Shown in pieces: positions 32,635 to 39,457 of a stretch of DNA of 39,643 bases. Source of the DNA: Lachnospiraceae bacterium MD308 (lineage in GTDB: Bacteria; Bacillota; Clostridia; Lachnospirales; Lachnospiraceae). The stretch covers positions 1-39,643 of the forward strand of contig VIQU02000034.1 of the NCBI GenBank assembly GCA_010206225.2, written 5' to 3'. The position numbers and the translations under genes were made by a program. Numbering within the stretch: the stretch's first letter is position 1; every line of letters begins with the position of its first letter. The notes below the pieces were generated by a model. The model made no database searches, had not been told where the DNA came from, and saw only the letters and a program-made list of their open reading frames with translations.

Positions 32635-32664
32635 ATTCTAGCATGAAAACCAGCAGTTTGTCAA
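32635..32664 (-). promoter_or_regulatory. Promoter of the ABC-F leader
   Basis: Minus strand TTGACA (32664-32659), 18 nt, TAGAAT (32640-32635). Transcription would start near 32628, giving a ~490-nt leader before the ABC-F start codon. Confidence 0.72.
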
Positions 32665-32764
32665 ATCCTATTTTTATGAAATTTTCAGTTTTTATCTCTC
32701 ATAATAGGAAATTTTATATCTTATATAAGAGGTATTGCATAATTAAATTAGATGTTACGCTTGT

Positions 32765-32813
32765 ATAAAAACAGAGCCAACAAACTATGGTTTCCCACAC
32801 GTTCATTGGCTCT
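32765..32813 (-). terminator. Terminator after the GNAT gene; also copy 1 of a repeated hairpin
   Basis: AGAGCCAA (32773-32780) pairs with TTGGCTCT (32806-32813); TTTTTATAC follows on the minus strand. Its sequence is close to the hairpin at 37901-37943 (21 of the last 24 bases identical), including the loop. Confidence 0.78.
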
Positions 32814-32831
32814 GCATCTATGTGTCTGGCT

Positions 32832-33326
32832 CTATCCTATATTCTTCTTTAACCGTATTCCCATTGAAAAATACGGCTCACTTAAATATTCTTCTTTGTC
32901 GATGCTGTATCCTCTTTTTTTATAAAAGGAAACCGCATGATGGTTATTTTTAAACGCCCATATCACAATTTCTTTATACCCTTGTTCCTCCGCCTCTTGC
33001 TCAGCAAAATCCATCAGCATTTTCCCAATTCCTTTCCCTTGAAATTGGGAAGCAACATAAATACGCCAGATTTCAAATGCCCCTGCCATATCCGCATCTG
33101 CCGTATCTCCAAAAGACAACATTGCCGACACTCGGTTTTCTTCCTCCCACACATACTCTGACAGTCTGCGAGCGGCAAAATCTGTCTTTAATCGGTGTGT
33201 CCTTGCTGCACATCCATCTGAATTTAGCAGCAGCGGATTGACATATCCAGAATAAACATTTTTCCAGTTCTCATTTACAATGTCACATACCGTATCAATG
33301 TCCTTTTCTTCTAATGGTCGTATCAT
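32832..33326 (-). CDS. GNAT-family N-acetyltransferase
   Basis: 164 residues. The acetyl-CoA loop is VASQFQGKGIGKMLMDFAEQEA (Q-x-x-G-x-G near residues 95-100), preceded by WRIYV and followed by IVIWAFKNNHHAVSFYKKRGY, the standard motif A and B arrangement; N-terminal MIRPLEEKDIDTV. AGGAG lies 4-5 nt before the ATG. It is the third gene of an araC, MATE, GNAT series and ends at a terminator. The substrate is unknown; drug or metabolite acetylation is possible given the neighbours, but nothing specific to an aminoglycoside or streptogramin enzyme is seen. Confidence 0.88.
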   Translation of the reverse strand: MIRPLEEKDIDTVCDIVNENWKNVYSGYVNPLLLNSDGCAARTHRLKTDFAARRLSEYVWEEENRVSAMLSFGDTADADMAGAFEIWRIYVASQFQGKGIGKMLMDFAEQEAEEQGYKEIVIWAFKNNHHAVSFYKKRGYSIDKEEYLSEPYFSMGIRLKKNIG

Positions 33327-33419
33327 TTCTCTCTCCTAAATATCGTTTTTCCATTCATTCCCAACCACTGTCACACGCAGATTTCTCACTTCTATCAATC
33401 TTTCCTGCCTGCCTTTCTT

Positions 33420-34760
33420 TCAAAAATAGTTGTATTGTTTCCGATGCCTGCATAGCAGATATACTGTCAGCATAAGCGTGAAAAGTTCCGCAAACGGTAC
33501 TGCAAGCCATACGCCCGTTACCTCTAAAAATCTCGGCAATACCAAAAGGGACACCGTAATAAATCCAAATGTCCGCAGGAAAGATATGGTTGCCGATACC
33601 TTTCCATTCGATAACGCCGTAAATAAAGCGGATGAAAAAATATTGCATCCAGAGAACAGAAAGCTGAATGAAAAAATGCTAAATCCATTCTTTGTAATCT
33701 CAAAAACATTCCTGTTGTTCTCCGCAAATACCTTTGCAATGCTTTCTCCACCAAGCAGGGAAAATAAAAATACAAATATGGAAATCTCCGCTATAAAGCT
33801 GAAACAAATACAGACAGTCTTTTTTAGCTGTTTTACATTCCCGCTCCCATAGTTATAGCTTACGACGGGAGCTGTTCCCATAGAAAAGCCAATATAAAGC
33901 GTTGTTAAGAGGAATTGCGAATAGATGATTACCGTAATCGCAGCTACGCCATCCTCATCTAACAGCTTCATCATCGTTATATTAAACAGAAATGTCGTTA
34001 CGGCAGTCGAACACTGGCTTACCAGTTCCGACACACCGTTGGAACAGCTTTTCAGCAGAACAGATGCGTCCATATTAGGCTTGCAAAAGTGCAGCTCACT
34101 TCTTTTCAACAGAAAAAATATTGTACCGATAATTGACGGTATCATATATCCGATGCCTGTCCCAATAGCTGCTCCCTTGATTCCCATTTGCAGCAAAACG
34201 ATAAAGACATAATCAAAAACAATGTTGCTGGTCCCCGCCAGAACAGCAAGCACTAAGCCTAATGTCGGTTTCCCCGCCGTCACAAACAGATTCTGATACA
34301 GCACCTGCATCATGTTAAAGGCGGCGAAAATGAGCTGTATCGTCAGATAATCCCTGCAATAGGGGAACAAGATTTCACTTGCACCCAATCCCCAGATGAT
34401 TTCATCCAAAAAGAGAAGCCCTGCCGCTGTAATCAGCAGACCGATAACCGCCCCTGCCACGACAATCAAAGTAAAATTGCTTCTGGCTTCCCCTGTGTTT
34501 CCATTCCCCATTTTCTTCGCAACGACCGCACTGCCGCCCGTCGCAAGCATCGTCCCCAGACCGACAATCAGATTGATGACAGGGCAGACGATATTGATGG
34601 ACGACAAGGCGTTCGTGCCTACAAACCGTGCGACGAAAATCGTGTCCACAATGGTGTATAATCCCATAAACAGCATCATCACCATGCTTGGGAAAGCAAA
34701 TCTGATAAGGGATAGGGCGTTAAAGCTCTCTGCTAACGGGTTTTTCTGTGTTTCGGTCAT
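33420..34760 (-). CDS. MATE-family multidrug efflux transporter (copy 1)
   Basis: 446 residues from the ATG at 34760, which has AAGGAGGAAAC 9 nt upstream and overlaps the end of the AraC gene by 41 nt. Twelve predicted membrane segments in two similar halves; MATE marks include the FPSMVMMLFMGLYTIVDTIFVARFVG opening, NIVCPV..LIVGLGTMLATGGSAVVAKKMG, and GMGTAPVVSYNYGSGN at the start of the second half. It exports cationic drugs or metabolites using a Na+ or H+ gradient. The overlap with the AraC-GNAT regulator points to translational coupling and local control. Only ~25-30% similar by eye to the second MATE gene at 36449, so not a recent duplicate. Confidence 0.9.
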   Translation of the reverse strand: MTETQKNPLAESFNALSLIRFAFPSMVMMLFMGLYTIVDTIFVARFVGTNALSSINIVCPVINLIVGLGTMLATGGSAVVAKKMGNGNTGEARSNFTLIVVAGAVIGLLITAAGLLFLDEIIWGLGASEILFPYCRDYLTIQLIFAAFNMMQVLYQNLFVTAGKPTLGLVLAVLAGTSNIVFDYVFIVLLQMGIKGAAIGTGIGYMIPSIIGTIFFLLKRSELHFCKPNMDASVLLKSCSNGVSELVSQCSTAVTTFLFNITMMKLLDEDGVAAITVIIYSQFLLTTLYIGFSMGTAPVVSYNYGSGNVKQLKKTVCICFSFIAEISIFVFLFSLLGGESIAKVFAENNRNVFEITKNGFSIFSFSFLFSGCNIFSSALFTALSNGKVSATISFLRTFGFITVSLLVLPRFLEVTGVWLAVPFAELFTLMLTVYLLCRHRKQYNYF

Positions 34761-35607
34761 TATCTGTTTCCTCCTTGTTTTTCGGTGGAAGCACGAAACG
34801 CTGCGTCGGATAGCCATATTCCACAAGCAGTTCCCGTTCTGCAAATCCAAGACGGCGGTATTCTTCCCGCCAGCCCGTATCTGCCTTATCGCCTGCACGG
34901 TATGTCGTCAACGTAATCTCTTTCCCATAAAGCAACTCGTCTGCCAGCTTATCAAGGAACAGCTTTGTAATACCAAGATGCCGATACTGCGGATGGACAG
35001 CCAGAAAGTCTATGCTGCCTGTGCCTTGCGAAAATCCCATCACGCCAATAGCCATATCGTCATCCCGTAAAATCAAAGCCTTTTTATCCGCAATATACCG
35101 ATGCAGGTTTGTGGTGTAATCTTTTTTATCCAGACATGGATAGCCGTCAATCGTGAGGCTTACCAGTTCCATCCAGTCATCCACATCTTCGGGCGTGGCA
35201 AATTTAATATTGTCTTTTGTCAAATCCATTTTTACAAGTTCCTCCTTCAGATAGATTTCAAGCTGTAATGGGTAGAAGTTTTCCGTTTCCCGAAATTCCG
35301 CAGGAGAAGTCTTATACATCGCCTTAAAAATATCCGTAAATGCCTGCTGGCTTTCATACCCGCTCATAAGGGCAATCTCGATAATCGGTTTTGCAGAAAA
35401 CACCAGAAGTTTTGCCGCTTCCGTAAGCTGCCGCCGTTTTGCGTAATCATGGATAGTCAAGCCGACGGTCTTTGTAAAAATCCGATGCAGATGATATTTG
35501 GAATAGTGCAGTGCCGATGCCACCATATCTAAATCCATCTTTTCATGCAGATGTTCTTCGATATAGCGGATAGCCTGTGAAACAATGCGTACTGTCTGAC
35601 CTTGCAT
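34720..35607 (-). CDS. AraC-family regulator fused to a GNAT domain
   Basis: 295 residues from the ATG at 35607 (AGGAGG, 8-nt spacing). Residues ~1-105 hold the two helix-turn-helix units of AraC (MVASALHYSKYHLHRIFTKTVGLTIHDYAKRRQLTEAAKLLV and IIEIALMSGYESQQAFTDIFKAMYKTSPAEFR). From about residue 130 a GNAT fold follows (SIDFLAVHPQYRHLGITKLFLDKLADELL... YRRLGFAE), where the Q-x-x-G-x-G loop is altered to QYRHLG, so acetyl-CoA binding may be weak. The C-terminal part could serve as a ligand sensor. Likely activates the downstream MATE and GNAT genes. Its leader matches that of the recombinase. Confidence 0.88.
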   Translation of the reverse strand: MQGQTVRIVSQAIRYIEEHLHEKMDLDMVASALHYSKYHLHRIFTKTVGLTIHDYAKRRQLTEAAKLLVFSAKPIIEIALMSGYESQQAFTDIFKAMYKTSPAEFRETENFYPLQLEIYLKEELVKMDLTKDNIKFATPEDVDDWMELVSLTIDGYPCLDKKDYTTNLHRYIADKKALILRDDDMAIGVMGFSQGTGSIDFLAVHPQYRHLGITKLFLDKLADELLYGKEITLTTYRAGDKADTGWREEYRRLGFAERELLVEYGYPTQRFVLPPKNKEETDNDRNTEKPVSREL

Positions 35608-35615
35608 TTTGCGAC

Positions 35616-35676
35616 CTCCTCTCTTCATTCTCGCCCATGCTTTATGGGCATAGAGGTACACCCTTGTGGTGTTTCC
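35616..35676 (-). promoter_or_regulatory. Conserved 61-nt leader, copy 2 (upstream of the AraC gene)
   Basis: 48 of 61 positions identical to 29606-29666. It contains ACACC/GGTGT and GCCCAT/ATGGGC stems. The peptide reading is NTTRVYLYAHKAWARMKRGG. The G-T versus A-T pair at the stem end in the two copies is compatible with a conserved hairpin. Confidence 0.7.
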
Positions 35677-35797
35677 TCGTTTTCACCCTCATTTTTTTAA
35701 CATTACGAAATGTCAAAGCAGGGGTTCAATGAGATATTGTAGCACAAGGAGTTTTCTATCTTTTCATCATTCTTGCTATGTTTTAAACCATCTTCAT

Positions 35798-36325
35798 TTA
35801 CAGCAGTTCTTCTTTCAATGCCCTTATCCATTCTTCGATTGCCTGCACTAATCGAAATTGCTGATGCAGAACCGCCATGCCCGTGGCAGGAATATCGGGA
35901 GCATTTTCTTTTAAATCTATGTTCTCCTCAAGATAGGATTTCAGCACATTGATATTGCTTTCAATGTTATCCAAACATTCCCTCTGCTGTTCCTTTTCCA
36001 TGCTTTCTAAATTAACAATAACCGCATTAAAGTCCAAGAATATGTTAATCGGCTTGCAGGATATTTCAAGCATCAGTTTCTCAAATTCCTCATTTCCTGC
36101 ATCCGTCAAGGAATATACTGCCTTTTCGGGCATTTTTCCCTCTTTCTCCGTGCGGCTTGTGATAAGCCCCTTTTCTTCCAACTGGATAACCTTTTTATAG
36201 ATGGATGGTGTGCTGATTTTTACCCACTTTGAAATGTTGCGGTATTCCACCAGTTTCTGAATATCGTATGCACTCAAGGATTCCCGTTTCAACATTCCCA
36301 ATACAATCAAATCAATGGTCGCCAT
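35798..36325 (-). CDS. PadR-family transcriptional regulator
   Basis: 175 residues with AAAGGAGGG before the ATG. The winged helix is MATIDLIVLGMLKRESLSAYDIQKLVE... SKWVKISTPSIYKKVIQLEEKGLITSR, and the C-terminal half is the helical dimerisation domain of the longer PadR_1/Vir type. Such regulators usually repress an adjacent transporter until a drug binds. It is divergent from the MATE gene at 36449, with palindromes in the shared promoter, so it most likely represses both itself and that pump. Confidence 0.88.
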   Translation of the reverse strand: MATIDLIVLGMLKRESLSAYDIQKLVEYRNISKWVKISTPSIYKKVIQLEEKGLITSRTEKEGKMPEKAVYSLTDAGNEEFEKLMLEISCKPINIFLDFNAVIVNLESMEKEQQRECLDNIESNINVLKSYLEENIDLKENAPDIPATGMAVLHQQFRLVQAIEEWIRALKEELL

Positions 36326-36346
36326 TTAAAATCCCTCCTTTTTCTA

Positions 36347-36409
36347 TTGACAACTACTATAAATTATAGTATTATAGCCCCTGCAACGCAATTACTATAT
36401 TTTATAGTA
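36347..36409. promoter_or_regulatory. Divergent promoters with two PadR-type palindromes
   Basis: Plus strand: TTGACA (36347-36352), 17 nt, TATTAT (36370-36375) drives MATE copy 2. Minus strand: TTGCGT (36391-36386), 17 nt, TATAAT (36368-36363) drives padR. The palindrome ACTATAAATTATAGT (36356-36370) covers both -10 regions. A second, TACTATATTTTATAGTA (36393-36409), lies on the padR -35 and downstream of the MATE -10. Confidence 0.75.
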
Positions 36410-36448
36410 GTATAAAAAATACTATTTACCAAGAGAAAGGAGTTCAAA

Positions 36449-37879
36449 ATGAACAGTCCAAGCAAAAAGATGGAGCTGCTCGGCAGCACATCCATACCAA
36501 AAGCACTTTTAGCAATGGGCATCCCAACAATGATTGGCATGTTGGTAAATGCTTTCTACAACCTTGTTGACGCTTATTTTGTCAGCGGGCTAGGGGAGCG
36601 CCAGATGGGGGCAATCTCCGTGGTCTATCCGCTCGGACAGGTCGTTGTCGGTCTTGGTCTGCTGTTCGGAAACGGTGCGGCTTCTTACATTTCCCGATTG
36701 TTAGGTCGTGGGGACAAGGAAAATGCGGATAAAGTGGCAAGTACCGCTTTATACAGCAGCGTATCCGTTGGGGCAGTTATCATTATCATTTCTATGGTGT
36801 TCCTGCATCCCATACTGAAGCTCTTGGGGGCAACCGACAGCATCCTCCCCTTTGCCGCCACATACGCAGGCATTTACATTGTTTCCTGCATCTTCAATGT
36901 GTTCAATGTCACGATGAATAACATTGTGACTAGCGAAGGAGCAGCTAAAACAACCATGTGTGCCCTGTTGACGGGTGCGGTACTCAATATCGCCTTAGAC
37001 CCGCTGTTTATCTATGTGTTTGATTTAGGCGTGGCAGGAGCAGCGATAGCGACCGCAATCTCACAAGTTGTTTCAACCTGCGTATATCTGACCTATATTT
37101 TTCAGAAAAAGAGCGTATTCCATTTTCGGGTTAAGGACTGCACATATACAAAAGAAATCCTCTCCGAGGATACCTCTATGACATTCGTCAGCACTAAGGA
37201 AACCATGTCTGAGATTTTCAAAATCGGCATCCCGACATTGGTATTCCAGATTTTAACGAGTGTGTCCATTTCCTTAATCAACAATGCCGCTGGCGGTTAC
37301 GGGGACTCTGCCATTGCAGGCATGGGCGTTGTTACCCGCCTTATTTCAATGGGCAGCTTGTCCGTATTCGGCTTCATCAAAGGTTTTCAGCCCATTGCAG
37401 GGTACAGTTACGGGGCGAAGAAATTTGACCGTCTGCGTGAAGCAATCAAGACTTCCATACTATGGTCTACGGCTTTCTGTGTGATTTTTGGCGTGATACT
37501 GGCTTTGTTCCCTACGGCTATCGTTTCCCAATTCACAAAGGGCGATGCCGAGATGATTCGCATCGGTGTAACGTCTTTAAGGGCAAACGGCATTTCCATT
37601 ATGCTCTTTGGATTTTATACGGTGTATTCTTCCCTGTTCCTTGCTTTAGGAAAAGGCAGAGAGGGATTTATCCTCGGAGCTTGCAGGCAGGGGATTTGCT
37701 TTATCCCCGTTATCCTGCTTCTTCCGATTGTCTGGGGACTAAATGGAATAATGTATGCCCAGCCGATTGCCGATGTGTTTTCCGCAGTCATAACAGTATT
37801 CATGGCGATACCGCTCCACAAAAAGCTGAATGAGATGCAGAAACAAACTTCCGTAATAAGCACGAAAGACAACGACTAA
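36449..37879 (+). CDS. MATE-family multidrug efflux transporter (copy 2)
   Basis: 476 residues with AGAAAGGAG before the ATG. Twelve membrane segments; MATE marks include MGIPTMIGMLVNAFYNLVDAYFVSGLG, YPLGQVVVGLGLLFGNGAASYISRLLGRGD and, in the second half, GFQPIAGYSYGAKKFDRL. The DAYFVSGLG/GAASYISR pattern is typical of the clostridial MepA-like group. It is the only plus-strand gene of the cargo and is under the divergent PadR gene. The predicted substrate is cationic or amphipathic drugs; none can be specified. Confidence 0.92.
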   Translation: MNSPSKKMELLGSTSIPKALLAMGIPTMIGMLVNAFYNLVDAYFVSGLGERQMGAISVVYPLGQVVVGLGLLFGNGAASYISRLLGRGDKENADKVASTALYSSVSVGAVIIIISMVFLHPILKLLGATDSILPFAATYAGIYIVSCIFNVFNVTMNNIVTSEGAAKTTMCALLTGAVLNIALDPLFIYVFDLGVAGAAIATAISQVVSTCVYLTYIFQKKSVFHFRVKDCTYTKEILSEDTSMTFVSTKETMSEIFKIGIPTLVFQILTSVSISLINNAAGGYGDSAIAGMGVVTRLISMGSLSVFGFIKGFQPIAGYSYGAKKFDRLREAIKTSILWSTAFCVIFGVILALFPTAIVSQFTKGDAEMIRIGVTSLRANGISIMLFGFYTVYSSLFLALGKGREGFILGACRQGICFIPVILLLPIVWGLNGIMYAQPIADVFSAVITVFMAIPLHKKLNEMQKQTSVISTKDND

Positions 37880-37900
37880 ATTTTTATCTTTCTGACAAAC

Positions 37901-37943
37901 AGAGCCGATGAGCTGTGAGGTTTCTCACAAGTTCATCGGCTCT
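37901..37943. repeat. Copy 2 of the repeated hairpin, downstream of MATE copy 2
   Basis: AGAGCCGATGA (37901-37911) pairs perfectly with TCATCGGCTCT (37933-37943), with an inner TGTGAG/CTCACA stem. No T-run follows on the plus strand; GTTTGTC follows on the minus strand. Closely related to 32773-32813. Confidence 0.7.
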
Positions 37944-38016
37944 GCCCGTGTCAAGTAAAGGACAAAAAATTTTTCAACTTTTTTATTCCTTTACATATGT
38001 ATTTAACCTTCTTCCC

Positions 38017-38709
38017 TTAATCAATATCTATGTCATCCCAAAAACCTTTAAAATCCTCTTCCTCCAATCGTTTGGCATTCACTTTATCCCGTATTTCCAA
38101 AACCATCTTCATTATCTCTTCCCTTGTATGCGGGCTGTCCTCCATCACTTTGTCTATATCAATGTCTTTATGTCTCATTTTTATCAGACCGTCTATGATA
38201 TGAGAAACATGATCCACAAATACCTCTTCCATAATCGCATTCTTCGTTTTAGCATCTGTTCCCTCATATTCGTCATAATACGCACTGATATATTCTGAAA
38301 ATTTCTTTATCTTCTCCGGGGATTCCAAAAAAGCTACTAATGTTTCATCCTCACAACTTTTCTTACTCCGTTTCAGATATGAAACGATTTTACCAAATAC
38401 CTTTTTAACAATGTCATATGACATATTTCCAATCAAACCACTTGCAACAGCCACTGCCACAAAATTTAATATCTCACTACAGGGTTCTGTATAATAGCGC
38501 CTCCCATCGTCCTCTACACCATCATACCTTTCCCTGCATGTCCATCCTCCAAAAACAGCCTGCCTAATACCTTGCATTACCTTTTCATATTCTGATAACA
38601 GTATACTTTTTCCACAAACCGGACACGTCAATATTTCCTCGCCTTCCATCTCATAAATGGAAGCACAGTGAAAACATATTTTTCTAAAGTCGCCTTCTTT
38701 ATGATCCAT
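38017..38709 (-). CDS. Unrecognised protein with N-terminal zinc ribbon
   Basis: 230 residues. Two CxxC knuckles (C12-FH-C15 and C29-PV-C32) form a zinc-ribbon like those on regulatory or RNA-binding proteins. Next comes a Tyr/Arg-rich stretch (FGGWTCRERYDGVEDDGRRYY) and a hydrophobic glycine-containing segment (ILNFVAVAVASGLIGNMSYDIVKKVFGKIVSYLK, about residues 80-113) that could insert in or lie on a membrane. The rest is charged and helical, with a very acidic C-terminus (DFKGFWDDIDID). It begins 8 nt after the stop of the two-membrane-segment protein, with AGGAGGG between, so the two are coupled. Base composition is more AT-rich than the housekeeping part. No family recognised. Confidence 0.65.
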   Translation of the reverse strand: MDHKEGDFRKICFHCASIYEMEGEEILTCPVCGKSILLSEYEKVMQGIRQAVFGGWTCRERYDGVEDDGRRYYTEPCSEILNFVAVAVASGLIGNMSYDIVKKVFGKIVSYLKRSKKSCEDETLVAFLESPEKIKKFSEYISAYYDEYEGTDAKTKNAIMEEVFVDHVSHIIDGLIKMRHKDIDIDKVMEDSPHTREEIMKMVLEIRDKVNAKRLEEEDFKGFWDDIDID

Positions 38710-38717
38710 TTTCCCTC

Positions 38718-39308
38718 CTATGCCGTTTCTGCATTTCCTGATTTTTGCTCTTCAATTATTTCTTGAACAATCGTTATGAAATCCGAATAAAACTCATTCT
38801 TCAAATTATTACTTCTAATTCTAACAGACGCAAAGAATAAAAACATCAAAACAATCAATCCCATTAAAAAAGCTCCCCAAATATAAAACCACATTCCGGA
38901 ATGTAAATTTTGTTCCAATGCCTCATATATTAGCTTTGGATTATACCCTGTATACTCCAAAAATTCTTCATCTATCAACATATTTATAGAATTATTATAA
39001 GTATTTATCACATTGACCACTGAAAATACAAATGTATATACAATCGTAATGAACACCGTTAATAACGGCATTGTACACCCATTCCACATTTCTTTTCTGC
39101 TCATAATTAGATTTTTCTCACGCTTCAAATAATGCACAAAATTTTTCAATGTAGACTCTGCATACTTACCGCCTCCATATTTCTCACAAATATAACCATG
39201 CCATTCACAGTAATTTTGATATGGTGATTTTTCCTCCCCTATCCTACTATATATTGTCAGTTCTTCGTTTATATCAAATCCATACGCATATTCCTTAACC
39301 CTTTTCAT
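38718..39308 (-). CDS. Unrecognised protein with two membrane segments
   Basis: 196 residues. An N-terminal cytoplasmic region of ~75 residues rich in Tyr/Lys/Glu (MKRVKEYAYGFDINEELTIY, NYCEWHGYICEKYGGGKYAE) is followed by two hydrophobic segments (about 79-103 and 138-160) separated by a ~35-residue outside loop, then a helical tail (SDFITIVQEIIEEQKSG). An in-frame stop lies just upstream of the ATG, so the start is firm, though the ribosome site (GAGG, 11 nt away) is weak. First gene of a two-gene unit. The IS1182-like insertion begins about 40 nt upstream and may have displaced the natural promoter or earlier genes. Function unknown. Confidence 0.62.
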   Translation of the reverse strand: MKRVKEYAYGFDINEELTIYSRIGEEKSPYQNYCEWHGYICEKYGGGKYAESTLKNFVHYLKREKNLIMSRKEMWNGCTMPLLTVFITIVYTFVFSVVNVINTYNNSINMLIDEEFLEYTGYNPKLIYEALEQNLHSGMWFYIWGAFLMGLIVLMFLFFASVRIRSNNLKNEFYSDFITIVQEIIEEQKSGNAETA

Positions 39309-39403
39309 TCCAAATCAAACCTCATCTATACTTTTACCTATATCAAGATGTTGGGGTCAAAAGCCCCCTAATATAGCACCTTGAAAACTTCACACAGATT
39401 CCC

Positions 39404-39453
39404 ATCAACCGCCAAATGTGGTATACTATATCTATCAGAGAAAGGCGGTTGAT
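39404..39453 (+). promoter_or_regulatory. Inverted repeat that can mask the transposase ribosome site
   Basis: ATCAACCGCC (39404-39413) and GGCGGTTGAT (39444-39453) are perfect 10-nt complements; the second arm contains the AGGCGG ribosome site. A -10-like TATACT (39422-39427) lies in the loop, so transcripts from the element's own start (about 39433) would lack the first arm, while read-through transcripts would carry both. Confidence 0.65.
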
Positions 39454-39457
39454 AAAT

